Assembly (NCBI RefSeq): GCF_002419815.1
Contig: NZ_DIGV01000028.1
Span: 1-64,000, forward strand
DNA from: Brevundimonas sp. UBA5713
GTDB taxonomy: Bacteria; Pseudomonadota; Alphaproteobacteria; Caulobacterales; Caulobacteraceae
DNA length: 64,000 nucleotides
Reading direction: 5' to 3'
Each line of letters begins with the position of its first letter. The stretch's first letter is position 1. The notes below the pieces were generated by a model, which saw nothing but the letters and a program-made list of their open reading frames with translations, did no database searches and had not been told where the DNA came from. A program made the translations under genes and the position numbers. This document shows positions 55,620-64,000 of the stretch, piece after piece.

Positions 55620-56498
55620 TTAAGGCCACTTCACCACGGGTGGCATGGACGACAGGATCGACTCCGTATTGCCGCCGGTCTTCAGGCCGAACATGGTGCC
55701 GCGGTCATACAGCAGGTTGAACTCCACATAGCGGCCACGGCGGATCAGCTGCTCTTCACGCTGTTCTTCGGTCCACGGTTCGTTCATGCGGCCTGCGACG
55801 ATGTCGGAGTAGACCTTCAGGAAGTTCTTGCCGACGTCCTGGGTGAAGGCGAAGTCCTTCTCGAAATCGCCGGTGTTGTGGTGGTCATAGAAGATGCCGC
55901 CCGTACCGCGCGGCTCGTTGCGGTGGGGCAGGAAGAAGTACTCGTCGCACCATGCCTTGTACTTCGGATAGTACTCCGGATCGTGGCGGTCACAGGCGTC
56001 CTTCATGGCCGCGTGGAAGGCGATCGTGTCGGGATGGTCGTCACGACGGTCAGCGTTCAGCACTGGCGTCAGGTCGCCGCCGCCGCCGAACCAGCTTTCG
56101 GTCGTGGCGATGAAGCGGGTGTTCATATGCACCGCCGGAACATTCGGGTTCACCGGATGGCAGATCAGGCTGATGCCGGTGGCGAAGAAGCGAGGGTCTT
56201 CCGCAGCGCCCGGAACATTCTTGGCATAGTCAGCCGGAAACTCGCCGAACACGGTCGAGCAGTGCACGCCAACCTTTTCGAACAGACGGCCCGACATCAT
56301 GCCCATGACGCCACCGCCGCCGGCAGGGCGGTCCCACGGCGTGCGAACGAAGCGACCCGCTTCGCCTTGATACAACTCCGGCGAGGCAGCGTCTTCCAAC
56401 GCCTCGAAACCGGCATGGATCTGATCGCGCAGGGTCTCAAACCAGACGCGGGCGCGTTGGCGCCGCTCGATCATCAGTTCGGGAGATATTTCGGTCAT
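55620..56498 (-). CDS. hemF: Oxygen-dependent coproporphyrinogen III oxidase
   Basis: 292-residue aerobic HemF, which makes protoporphyrinogen IX precursor by two oxidative decarboxylations in heme synthesis. Conserved blocks are [59 protein letters not shown] and [16 protein letters not shown]. The long open frame upstream of 56498 is not HemF-like, so I place the start at the ATG before TEISPEL. Supports a mainly aerobic life. Confidence 0.95.
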   Translation of the reverse strand: MTEISPELMIERRQRARVWFETLRDQIHAGFEALEDAASPELYQGEAGRFVRTPWDRPAGGGGVMGMMSGRLFEKVGVHCSTVFGEFPADYAKNVPGAAEDPRFFATGISLICHPVNPNVPAVHMNTRFIATTESWFGGGGDLTPVLNADRRDDHPDTIAFHAAMKDACDRHDPEYYPKYKAWCDEYFFLPHRNEPRGTGGIFYDHHNTGDFEKDFAFTQDVGKNFLKVYSDIVAGRMNEPWTEEQREEQLIRRGRYVEFNLLYDRGTMFGLKTGGNTESILSSMPPVVKWP

Positions 56499-56655
56499 AG
56501 GGGCTTCAACCACGATGCAGGCTCGGTGAACAGTCCGAGGATGCAGTGGTGATGCCGCATGGCAAAGGTTTTGCCCTTGATCTGGATCAGACCCGTTTCC
56601 TAACCGCCTCACATATGCCAGCGTGAGACCCGTAGTTTTTGAACCGGGGGATGCG

Positions 56656-57918
56656 ATGATCCGCAAATTGATGATGGCCGCTGCGGCGGTGACGGCCCTG
56701 ACGGCGGCGACGCCGGTTTTGGCGCAGACCAGCGATGCGGCCGTGGATGCGCGCGTGCGCCAGATCCTGCGTCGCACGCCGCTGATCGACGGCCACAACG
56801 ACCTGCCGTGGGCCATCCGTCAGGGCTATGGCAATGACGTGCATGGCGTGGACCTGACCACCGACCTGTCGATGAGCACCCGTCTGCACACCGACATCCC
56901 GCGTCTGCGCGAAGGCGGCGTGGGCGGTCAGTTCTGGTCGGTCTATGTCTCGGCTAATATGAGCCAGCTGGAAGCCGCCAAGGCGACCTTCGAGCAGATC
57001 GACACCGTCAAGCGCATCATCGGGGCCCACCCCGACGTGTTCGAAATGGCCACCACGGCCGATGACATCGTGCGCATTCACCGTCAGGGCAAGATCGCCA
57101 GCCTGATCGGTATGGAAGGTGGCTATTCCATCGACGACAGCCTTGGCCTGCTGCGCGAGTTCCGCCGCGCGGGCGCGCTGTACATGACACTGACCCACTC
57201 CAAGTCGACCAATTGGGCCGATGCAGGCACGGATGCGCCAAAGTGGGGCGGCCTGAACGCCTTTGGCGAGGAAGTCGTCAAGGAAATGAACCGCATCGGC
57301 ATGATGGTGGACCTGAGCCACGTCTCGGCCGAAACGATGAAGGACGCCATTCGCGTGTCCGAAGCGCCGGTCATCTTCTCGCACTCCTCGGCGCTGGGCG
57401 TCACGGGCCACCCGCGCAATGTCCCCGACGATGTACTGGGTCTGATGGCGTCCAATGGCGGTATCGTCATGGTCACCTTCGTGCCGGGCTTTATCAATGA
57501 GCAGGTCCGTGAGTGGGGCGCGAACCGCGTCGCCCAGCAAGCGCGTCTGAACAGCCTGCATCCCGGCGATCCGGAACGTGTCCGCCGCGAGCTGGCCGAG
57601 TGGGTGGCCGCCAATCCGGTGCCGCGCGCCACGCTGGACGATGTGGTTGCCCACATCCAGTACGTCCGCGACAAGGCGGGCATCGACCATGTGGGGCTGG
57701 GCGGTGACTTTGACGGCGTGGACAGCCTGCCGGTCGGGGTGGAGGCGGTGGACGCCTATCCGCGCATTCTGGCCGAACTGATCAAGCGCGGCTGGACCGA
57801 TGCGGATATCCGCAAGCTGACGGGCGAGAACATGCTGCGCGTGATGCGCGGTGTTGAGGCCGTTGCAGCCCGTAAACAGAGCGAGCGCCCGAATCTTTCG
57901 CGCCTGCCAAACGGTTGA
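56656..57918 (+). CDS. Secreted membrane-dipeptidase-like enzyme (M19)
   Basis: 420-residue zinc dipeptidase of family M19 (renal dipeptidase). It has a signal peptide (about 1-24, ending PVLAQ). Metal and substrate residues are visible: [11 protein letters not shown] (HxD), MEGGYSIDD (bridging Glu), VDLSHVS and [20 protein letters not shown] (His ligands), and [14 protein letters not shown]. It should hydrolyse dipeptides, including some with D-residues, in the periplasm. The ATG at 56656 has GGGGG upstream. It is followed by a terminator at 57998. Confidence 0.92.
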   Translation: MIRKLMMAAAAVTALTAATPVLAQTSDAAVDARVRQILRRTPLIDGHNDLPWAIRQGYGNDVHGVDLTTDLSMSTRLHTDIPRLREGGVGGQFWSVYVSANMSQLEAAKATFEQIDTVKRIIGAHPDVFEMATTADDIVRIHRQGKIASLIGMEGGYSIDDSLGLLREFRRAGALYMTLTHSKSTNWADAGTDAPKWGGLNAFGEEVVKEMNRIGMMVDLSHVSAETMKDAIRVSEAPVIFSHSSALGVTGHPRNVPDDVLGLMASNGGIVMVTFVPGFINEQVREWGANRVAQQARLNSLHPGDPERVRRELAEWVAANPVPRATLDDVVAHIQYVRDKAGIDHVGLGGDFDGVDSLPVGVEAVDAYPRILAELIKRGWTDADIRKLTGENMLRVMRGVEAVAARKQSERPNLSRLPNG

Positions 57919-57997
57919 AGCGACGGACACATTCGCGTGTCATGACATAAGCGCTGAAAAAAATCGGCTTAAGCTCGAGTTTTTTCACAAGAGAAGG

Positions 57998-58025
57998 GGA
58001 GGGCGATTTTGTCGCCCTCCTTTTT
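57998..58025. terminator. Terminator between the M19 gene and trmL
   Basis: GGAGGGCGA / TCGCCCTCC with a five-base loop followed by TTTTT on the plus strand. It sits just before the end of the convergent trmL gene. Confidence 0.82.
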
Positions 58026-58027
58026 GT

Positions 58028-58483
58028 TTATCCGGCGTCGAAATGGCCGGTCTGGCGCAGGCCTTCCCACAGGGCGATGCCTGCGGTGACCGACAGGTTC
58101 AAAGAGCGCGCCTCGGGCCGCAAAGGGACCACCACGCGCGCATCGGCTGCGGCGTGGACATAGTCCGGCGCACCCGCGCTTTCCTTGCCAAACAAGAGGA
58201 TATCGTCACGCTGAAACTCGAAATCGGGCAGCGGTGTGGCGCCTTTTGTGGTCAAGAGGACAAGTCGTCCAGCGGGGCGATTGGCTACAAATTGGTCCCA
58301 ATCGGCATGCCGCGTCATGTGCGACAGCGGGCCATAGTCGAGCGCCGCGCGTTTCATGGCGCGGTCGTCGAAGGTGAAACCGGTGGGTTCGATCACGTGC
58401 AATTCGACGCCAAAACAGGCGCTGAGACGGATACATGCCCCCACATTCTGCGGGATATCAGGTTGAAAAAGAGCGAGACGCAT
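58028..58483 (-). CDS. trmL: tRNA (cytidine/uridine-34 2'-O)-methyltransferase
   Basis: 151-residue SPOUT methyltransferase of the TrmL type, which modifies the wobble base of certain leucine tRNAs. MRLALFQPDIPQNVGACIRL opens the protein. The knot region shows LLFGKESAGAPDYVH, VVVPLRPEARSLNLSVTAGI and ALWEGLRQ. Full length. The second in-frame start (58483) is the family-typical one. Confidence 0.93.
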   Translation of the reverse strand: MRLALFQPDIPQNVGACIRLSACFGVELHVIEPTGFTFDDRAMKRAALDYGPLSHMTRHADWDQFVANRPAGRLVLLTTKGATPLPDFEFQRDDILLFGKESAGAPDYVHAAADARVVVPLRPEARSLNLSVTAGIALWEGLRQTGHFDAG

Positions 58484-58679
58484 TCTAAGGCCCACTCTAC
58501 GCGCGGGGTGGACTCTTGTCGCGGGTTTTGTTGCGACTTCTTCTCAAGTTGTGTCTACAGCTTGGCATGGGGTGGTCGAAATCAAGGCCTGATGGCAAAG
58601 GTAGCGCTTCGTTAGTGAGGTTCATGCCGACGGGATACCCGCGTTTAGCGGGGCCGATCGGATTGCAGAGGTGAGACGC

Positions 58680-59234
58680 GTGGCCGAATCGGTCGTGAAT
58701 CCTGAGGGCCCTGAAGGCCAAAACGGTGGTGGCGAAGCCACTCGCCGTGACTTCATCCACATCGCTGCAGGCGCTGCCGCAGCGGGCGCAGGCGTAATGA
58801 TCGCCTGGCCGCTTATCAATCAGATGAGCCCGGCTGCCGACACCCTGGCACTGGCGTCGATCGAATTCGACGTCTCCAAGGTGCAAGAAGGCCAGCAGGT
58901 CGTCATCAAATGGCAAGGCAAGCCGGTGTTCGTGCGTTACCGCACCGCCGCCGAGCTGGCAGCCGTCAAGGCCGAAGGTGCCGTCGGTTCGCCGCCGGAA
59001 ACCGACGCCGAGCGTACCAAGGAAGGCCACGAGAAATATCTCGTCGTCATCGGTTCGTGCACCCACCTGGGTTGCGTGCCGACCTTCAACGCCGGTGAGT
59101 ACGGCGGCTGGTTCTGCCCGTGCCACGGTTCGCACTACGACGCCTCGGGTCGCATCCGTAAGGGTCCGGCTCCGCTGAACCTCGTCGTGCCGGACTATGA
59201 ATACCTGTCCGATACCCGCGTTAAGATCGGCTGA
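58680..59234 (+). CDS. petA: Cytochrome bc1 Rieske iron-sulfur subunit
   Basis: 184-residue Rieske protein. The N-terminus carries a twin-arginine signal ([20 protein letters not shown]) that doubles as the membrane anchor. The cluster motifs CTHLGC (127-132) and [14 protein letters not shown] (146 onward) have all Cys and His ligands. I prefer the GTG at 58680 because AGAGGTGA precedes it at a good distance; a GTG at 58671 is possible. First gene of petABC, 17 bp before petB. Confidence 0.95.
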   Translation: MAESVVNPEGPEGQNGGGEATRRDFIHIAAGAAAAGAGVMIAWPLINQMSPAADTLALASIEFDVSKVQEGQQVVIKWQGKPVFVRYRTAAELAAVKAEGAVGSPPETDAERTKEGHEKYLVVIGSCTHLGCVPTFNAGEYGGWFCPCHGSHYDASGRIRKGPAPLNLVVPDYEYLSDTRVKIG

Positions 59235-59251
59235 GGACGTACCGAGGACCC

Positions 59252-60550
59252 ATGAGCAATCACGAATCCACCTACGTCCCGAAAACCGCTATTGAGCGGT
59301 GGATGGACACCCGCCTGCCGATCATCCGTTTCGGCATGGATTACGCCAACCTGCCGACCCCCCGTAACCTGAACTACTGGTGGACCTTCGGCGGCATTCT
59401 GGCCATCTGTCTGATGACGCAGATCATCACCGGCATCGTTCTGGTGATGCACTACACCCCGCACGTCGATCTGGCCTTTGCCTCGGTCGAGCGCATCATG
59501 CGCGACGTTCCGGGCGGCTGGCTGATCCGCTATGTGCACGCCAATGGCGCGTCGATGTTCTTCATCGCCGTCTATCTGCACATGCTGCGCGGCCTGTACT
59601 ACGGCTCCTATAAAGCCCCCCGCGAGATGATCTGGATCATCGGCTGCGTGATCTTCTTCCTGATGATTGCCACCGCCTTCCTCGGCTACGTGCTGCCGTG
59701 GGGCCAGATGTCGTTCTGGGGCGCAGAGGTTATCACCAACCTGATCGGCGCTATTCCGGTTATCGGTGAGCCGGTGCTGGTGTGGCTGCGCGGTGGTCCG
59801 GCCATCGACAATGCGACCCTGAACCGCTTCTTCTCGCTGCACTATCTGCTGCCGTTCGTTATCCTCGGCTGCGTGGTGCTGCATCTGTGGGCTCTGCACG
59901 CTGCCGGTCAGAACAATCCGGTCGGCATCCTGATCCCCAAGGATCGCGAAAAGAAAGACATGCTGCCGTTCCACCCGTACTTCACGGTCAAGGATGGCTT
60001 TGCGATCATTCTGTTCCTGATCCTGTTCGCCACCTTCGTGTTCTTCAACCCGAACGCACTGGGCCACGCCGACAACTATATCCCGGCTAACCCGCTGGTG
60101 ACCCCGGCACACATCGTGCCCGAGTGGTACATGCTGCCCTTCTACGCCATCCTGCGCGCTGTTCCGGACAAGTTCGGTGGCGTTGTGGCGATGTTCGCGG
60201 CGATCGGCGTGCTGTTCGTCCTGCCGTGGCTGGACACGTCCAAGGTGCGCTCGATGCGCTACCGCCCGACGATGAAGACCTTCTTCATCATCTTCCTGTT
60301 CGTCTGCTTCGGCCTCGGCTGGTGCGGCGCACAGCTGCCGGACGCTCCGGTGGTTCCGGGCATGCCGAGCTTCAACCTGATCGACGGCCAGCTGAACTCC
60401 TATCTGTGGCTGACCCGTCTGCTGACGGCCTACTACTTCGTCTTCTTCCTGATCCTGATGCCGCTCATCGGTCTCAAGGAGAAGCCGCTGCCGATCCCGG
60501 CAACGATCTCGGAGCCGGTTCTGGCTTCGACCGAAGCTGAGAAGGCCTAA
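59252..60550 (+). CDS. petB: Cytochrome bc1 cytochrome b subunit
   Basis: 432-residue cytochrome b with eight expected membrane helices. Visible are the heme-ligand helices ([40 protein letters not shown]), the Qo-site region [16 protein letters not shown], and PEWY in [19 protein letters not shown]. Full length for an alphaproteobacterial cytochrome b. It lies 5 bp from petC. Confidence 0.97.
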   Translation: MSNHESTYVPKTAIERWMDTRLPIIRFGMDYANLPTPRNLNYWWTFGGILAICLMTQIITGIVLVMHYTPHVDLAFASVERIMRDVPGGWLIRYVHANGASMFFIAVYLHMLRGLYYGSYKAPREMIWIIGCVIFFLMIATAFLGYVLPWGQMSFWGAEVITNLIGAIPVIGEPVLVWLRGGPAIDNATLNRFFSLHYLLPFVILGCVVLHLWALHAAGQNNPVGILIPKDREKKDMLPFHPYFTVKDGFAIILFLILFATFVFFNPNALGHADNYIPANPLVTPAHIVPEWYMLPFYAILRAVPDKFGGVVAMFAAIGVLFVLPWLDTSKVRSMRYRPTMKTFFIIFLFVCFGLGWCGAQLPDAPVVPGMPSFNLIDGQLNSYLWLTRLLTAYYFVFFLILMPLIGLKEKPLPIPATISEPVLASTEAEKA

Positions 60551-60555
60551 GAGCG

Positions 60556-61425
60556 ATGCACAACGAGAAAAAGATGTCCTTCCGTAAGATCATCATCTCT
60601 GTCGCGGCTGCTGCGGGTATCGCTGCTGTTGCTTCGCCGGCCTTCGCGGCTGGCGAGGCCAAGCATCCGCGCAACGGTGGCTTCAGCTTCGCAGGTCCGT
60701 TCGGTACCTTCGATCAGGGCCAGCTGCAGCGCGGCTACAAGGTCTATCGCGAAGTTTGCTCGGCGTGCCACAGCATGGAGCTGCTGCACTTCCGTAACCT
60801 TGGCGACAAGCACGGCCCGTTCTGGGATCCGAAATACTCGAACCCGAACGACAACCCTGTCGTGAAGGCTCTGGCCGCTGAACTGCAGGTTCCGGACATC
60901 GATTCCGAAACCGGCGAAGCCATCATGCGCGACGCCACGACAGCCGATAAGTTCCCGAACCCGTACCCGAACGCCACGGCGGCGGCTGCCGGTAACGGCG
61001 GCGCGGCTCCGCCCGACCTGTCGGTAATGGCCAAGGCCCGTCATGACGGTGCCAACTACATCTACTCGCTGATGTCGGGCTATGTGACCCCGCCGGAAGG
61101 CCTGAAGATGAGCGCGGGCCAGTACTACAACCCGTACATGGCTGGCGATCTGACCCCGTTCTGGGAAGGTGAAGGTCCGGCCCCGAAGGGTGGCTTCATC
61201 GCCATGCCGCCGCAGCTTCGCGCTGGTCAGGTCACCTATGACGATGGCACCGAGGCCACCGTCGACCAGATGGCCAAGGACGTTGCAGCCTTCATCGCCT
61301 GGGCTTCCGAGCCGAAGATGGTGGAGCGCAAGCAGACCGGTTTCGGTGTGATGATCTTCCTGATCCTCTTCGCCGGTATCACCTACGCTTCGTACCGTCG
61401 CATCTGGAAGGGCGTGGCCCACTAA
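60556..61425 (+). CDS. petC: Cytochrome bc1 cytochrome c1 subunit
   Basis: 289-residue cytochrome c1: signal peptide (ending AFAAG), heme attachment site CSACH, the axial-Met region FIAMPPQLR, and a C-terminal anchor helix (GFGVMIFLILFAGITYASY). Here petB and petC are separate genes, unlike the fused fbcH of Bradyrhizobium. An internal ATG at 60574 is an alternative start. It ends the operon before a strong terminator. Confidence 0.96.
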   Translation: MHNEKKMSFRKIIISVAAAAGIAAVASPAFAAGEAKHPRNGGFSFAGPFGTFDQGQLQRGYKVYREVCSACHSMELLHFRNLGDKHGPFWDPKYSNPNDNPVVKALAAELQVPDIDSETGEAIMRDATTADKFPNPYPNATAAAAGNGGAAPPDLSVMAKARHDGANYIYSLMSGYVTPPEGLKMSAGQYYNPYMAGDLTPFWEGEGPAPKGGFIAMPPQLRAGQVTYDDGTEATVDQMAKDVAAFIAWASEPKMVERKQTGFGVMIFLILFAGITYASYRRIWKGVAH

Positions 61426-61452
61426 GCCACCTCCGACAAGATAAAAGACAAG

Positions 61453-61483
61453 ACCCCGCCGGACGCGATCCGGCGGGGTTTTT
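61453..61483 (+). terminator. Terminator of petABC
   Basis: ACCCCGCCGGA / TCCGGCGGGGT with a five-base loop and a T-run, about 28 bp after the petC stop. Confidence 0.9.
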
Positions 61484-61569
61484 CTTTGTCGAAACAAGGT
61501 ACCCGCGCACTCGACAGGTCGGGGAGGGCCGCATAGGGTCACGGCCACGTTTCAAGGAGGGAAGGCTTC

Positions 61570-63207
61570 ATGCGCCTGTTCACCACTGCTGCTGCCATTG
61601 CGTTGTCCACGGCCCTGATGGCCGCCCCGTCCATGGCTCAGGAATTCGACGCCGCCCGTATCAGCGAGGAAATCCGCATCCTGTCCGATGACAGCTTCGA
61701 GGGTCGGGGCATCGCCACGCCTGCCGAGCAAAAGGTCATCGACTTTCTGAGCGCGAAGTTTGCCGAAGCCGGTTTCGCACCGGGCGGCGAGAACGGTGGC
61801 TGGACGCAGGCCGTGACCCTGAACCGCATCGCCAGCTCCAACATCCGCGCGGCCCTGAAACAGGACGGCCAGACCCGCACCCTGACCCAAGGCCAGGAAG
61901 TGACCCTGTCGTCGCGCCTGCCGGGGGCCAATGTCGATCTGAAGGACGTGCCGCTGGTGTTCGTCGGCTATGGCGTCAATGCGCCGGAGCGCAACTGGAA
62001 CGACTTCAAGACCGATGTGCGCGGCAAGATCATCGTCGTGCTGGTCAATGATCCGGACTTTGAAGAGCCGGAACTGAACACCTTCGGCGGCAAGGCCATG
62101 ACCTATTACGGTCGCTGGACCTACAAGTATGAAGAGGCTGCCCGTCAGGGTGCTGCCGGCGTGCTGATCGTGCACGAAACCGCCCCTGCCGCCTATGGCT
62201 GGACCACGGTTCAAAACTCGTGGTCGGTGCCGCAGTTCGACATCCTGCGCGAAAATCCTGCCGCCGAACGCGTGCCGGTTGAGGGCTGGGTGCAGCGTGA
62301 CGTGGCCGAGCAGATCTTTGCTGCTGCCGGTCTCGATTTCGAAGAGCAGAAGCGTCTGGCCCGCCGCGCCGACTTCCAGCCGGTGGAACTGAAGGCCACG
62401 CTGGATGCGTCGATGGACATCGCCTCCGAACAGATCGTCACCCACAATGTGGTGGCCCGTCTGGAAGGCACTACGCGTCCCGACGAAACCATCCTGTACG
62501 GCGGCCACTGGGACCACATCGGCGTTGACGCGGGTGAGGGCGTGAACGGCGACCGCATCTTCAACGGCGCGGTCGACAATGCCTCGGGCACGATTGCCAT
62601 CGTGGAGATCGCCCGTCGCTTTGGTGCTGGCCCGCGCCCGGAACGCTCCATCGTGGCCATCGCCTTCACGGGTGAAGAGTCCGGCCTTCTGGGTTCGGAA
62701 TACTATGCGGCCAATCCGCTGTATTCGCTGGAAACCACGGTGGCCGGTTTCAACATCGACGCCGCCAACGTCTATGGCCGCAAGGACAAGCTGAACATCA
62801 CCGGTTTTGGCCATTCAGATCTGGATGACCGTCTGTCGGCGGTGGCCCAGTCGCAAGGGCGCGGCATTGTGCCGGACGCCGGTGCGGCGGCGGGCATCTA
62901 CTTCCGCTCGGACCACTTCCCGCTGGTGCGCCGTGGTGTGCCGATGGCCTATATCAACTCGGCCGGTGATTTCATCGACGCGCCGATCGAGCCGCGCGTG
63001 GCGGCCCAGACCCGCTATGGCCAGATCGGCTATCACCAGGTGGCCGACGAATGGTCGCCGGATTGGGATCTGCGTGGCATGATCCAGGACATGGAAGTGT
63101 CGTACCAAGTGGGTCTGGCGCTGGCCAACTCGAACGACTGGCCGCAGTGGAAGCCGACCTCGGAGTTCTCGACCATCCGTGCCGAGAGTGCCGATAAGCG
63201 TCAGTAA
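61570..63207 (+). CDS. Secreted M28 family metallopeptidase with PA domain
   Basis: 545-residue exported aminopeptidase-like enzyme. It has a signal peptide (about 1-23, SMAQE) and a protease-associated insert (about 105-270; VFVGYGVNAPERNWNDFK, KIIVVLVNDPDF). The M28 core shows zinc ligands in ILYGGHWDHIG, GAVDNASG, FTGEESGLLGSEYY (catalytic Glu and ligand), a later Asp in FNIDAA, and a His in IGYHQVADEW. A good ribosome-binding site (AAGGAGGGAAGG) precedes the ATG. A second, related gene follows downstream. Confidence 0.92.
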   Translation: MRLFTTAAAIALSTALMAAPSMAQEFDAARISEEIRILSDDSFEGRGIATPAEQKVIDFLSAKFAEAGFAPGGENGGWTQAVTLNRIASSNIRAALKQDGQTRTLTQGQEVTLSSRLPGANVDLKDVPLVFVGYGVNAPERNWNDFKTDVRGKIIVVLVNDPDFEEPELNTFGGKAMTYYGRWTYKYEEAARQGAAGVLIVHETAPAAYGWTTVQNSWSVPQFDILRENPAAERVPVEGWVQRDVAEQIFAAAGLDFEEQKRLARRADFQPVELKATLDASMDIASEQIVTHNVVARLEGTTRPDETILYGGHWDHIGVDAGEGVNGDRIFNGAVDNASGTIAIVEIARRFGAGPRPERSIVAIAFTGEESGLLGSEYYAANPLYSLETTVAGFNIDAANVYGRKDKLNITGFGHSDLDDRLSAVAQSQGRGIVPDAGAAAGIYFRSDHFPLVRRGVPMAYINSAGDFIDAPIEPRVAAQTRYGQIGYHQVADEWSPDWDLRGMIQDMEVSYQVGLALANSNDWPQWKPTSEFSTIRAESADKRQ

Positions 63208-63240
63208 GCGCGTAAAAGCGTAACATTACAGACTTGTAAG

Positions 63241-63275
63241 GGGCGATCCTGTATGGGATCGCCCTAAGCTTAGGG
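63241..63275. repeat. Overlapping hairpin and palindrome between M28 genes
   Basis: GGGCGATCC-N6-GGATCGCCC (63241-63264) overlaps a perfect 14-bp palindrome CCCTAAGCTTAGGG (63262-63275). No T-run follows, so it is not a standard terminator. It might be a weak terminator or an mRNA-stabilising structure. Confidence 0.5.
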
Positions 63276-63311
63276 GCGTGCCACAGAGGTGGGGGCACGA
63301 GTGGAGGTTCT

Positions 63312-64000
63312 ATGACCCGTCATCTTCTTCGTAGCGTGGCTTTTGCGGCGCTGCTGTTCGCTGCGGCGCCTGTTGCGGCTCAGGATTTTTCGGCTCAGGC
63401 CATTTCTGATCAGGTTCGCGTCATTGCGTCCGACGAATTCGCGGGTCGTTATCCGGGCACCGAGGGCGAAGAGAAGACGCTGGCCTGGTTGCAGGCCCAG
63501 TATGAGGGGATGGGGCTGGAGCCCGGTGGCCCGAACGGCCAGTGGCTGCAAACCATCGAGCTGCTGCGCCTTACGCCCGTCGGAGAGCCGACCGCGTCTG
63601 TCAAGGCCGCCGACGGCTCGGTCAAGGCCCTGGCTCCCGACAGCGGACTGCTGCTGCGGGCCATGAACTCCAACGGCAAGGGACAGGTGCAGGACGCACC
63701 TGTCGTATTCGTCGGCTACGGCATCACCGCGCCGGAACGCTCGTGGGACGACTATGGCAATGTCGATGTGCGCGGCAGGGTGGTCGTGGTCTTGAGCGGA
63801 GAGCCGGATGGCGAACTGTTCAACGGCCAGTATCGCACCCACTATTCCTCGGCAGGATACAAGCAGGATGAGGCTTTCCGCCGTGGCGCGGTGGCCGTGC
63901 TGTCTGTGGCCGGCGGCGACATGGGCCGTCAGGCCCAGTTCAACAGCCGCCAGCGGACACTGTCGCCCGGCTCGGCGGAGCTGCAACTGACCGGTACGAT
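63312..64000 (+). CDS. M28-like secreted peptidase, partial at window end
   Basis: An open frame from the ATG at 63312 runs to the window edge without a stop (about 229 residues seen). It has a signal peptide (LRSVAFAALLFAAAPVAAQ) and then matches the upstream M28 protein in order: IRVIASDEFAGRYPGTEGE-like opening, VVFVGYGITAPERSWDDYGN, and VDVRGRVVVVLSGEPDGE of the PA insert. The zinc-binding part lies beyond the window, so activity cannot be checked. Tandem paralogue of the gene at 61570. Confidence 0.87.
   Translation, partial: MTRHLLRSVAFAALLFAAAPVAAQDFSAQAISDQVRVIASDEFAGRYPGTEGEEKTLAWLQAQYEGMGLEPGGPNGQWLQTIELLRLTPVGEPTASVKAADGSVKALAPDSGLLLRAMNSNGKGQVQDAPVVFVGYGITAPERSWDDYGNVDVRGRVVVVLSGEPDGELFNGQYRTHYSSAGYKQDEAFRRGAVAVLSVAGGDMGRQAQFNSRQRTLSPGSAELQLTGT

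Noticed and set aside
63241..63264. Rho-independent terminator after the first M28 gene
   Set aside because: The stem is good but no T-run follows, so I list it as a hairpin only.

Overview
The window looks like a chromosomal segment of a GC-rich, aerobic alphaproteobacterium. A member of the Caulobacterales (Asticcacaulis or Brevundimonas type) is my best inference. It rests on four TonB-dependent receptors, a Rieske/cytochrome b/cytochrome c1 operon with a twin-arginine Rieske subunit, a ScfR/PrpR-type propionate regulator, and many secreted peptidases. I see no insertion sequences, integrases, CRISPR arrays, rRNA genes or complete tRNA genes. The region reads as ordinary, densely coded chromosome, with rho-independent hairpins at most convergent gene ends.

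Left part (1-13 kb): a SulP anion permease, an LprI-like membrane protein, then a two-gene DNA-repair-like unit. That unit is a radical SAM protein with a helix-hairpin-helix tail, overlapping a DUF4130-UdgX fusion. On the minus strand follow a secreted M14 carboxypeptidase and a TonB-dependent receptor, then an AraC-type regulator. Between 13.25 and 20.6 kb lies one giant autotransporter (2456 codons) built from about 25 glycine-rich repeats. A tandem 21-bp-period direct repeat upstream of it looks like an operator.

Middle part (20.7-44.6 kb): a LysR regulator is divergent from a leucine-degradation set (isovaleryl-CoA dehydrogenase and both methylcrotonyl-CoA carboxylase subunits). Next is a minus-strand peptide-ABC-transporter operon in which the binding protein is fused to a permease and the two ATPases are fused to each other, ending in a P1-family aminopeptidase. 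After a TonB-dependent receptor comes a ScfR/PrpR regulator, divergent from pccB-pccA-mutA-mutB-mce. Together these genes cover propionyl-CoA to (R)-methylmalonyl-CoA and on to succinyl-CoA. The intergenic region carries several TTTGCAA-type sites, including a 13-bp perfect inverted repeat.

Right part (44.6-64 kb): a TonB-dependent receptor with a Gly/Pro/Arg-rich insert; a ZnuD-like receptor with a His/Asp-rich metal-binding loop and an upstream Zur-like palindrome; a lipoprotein with MliC-like and DUF4232-like regions; kbl-tdh for threonine breakdown; rlmJ, a class I amidotransferase, hemF, an M19 dipeptidase, trmL, petABC, and two tandem M28 peptidases. The second M28 gene runs off the window end.

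Common themes are peptide scavenging (M14, P1, M19 and two M28 enzymes plus a peptide ABC transporter and receptors) and feeding amino-acid and odd-chain carbon (leucine, threonine, propionyl-CoA) into central metabolism. The least understood unit is the radical SAM/UdgX pair at 3.6-6.3 kb. The autotransporter with its putative AraC operator is the second most interesting.
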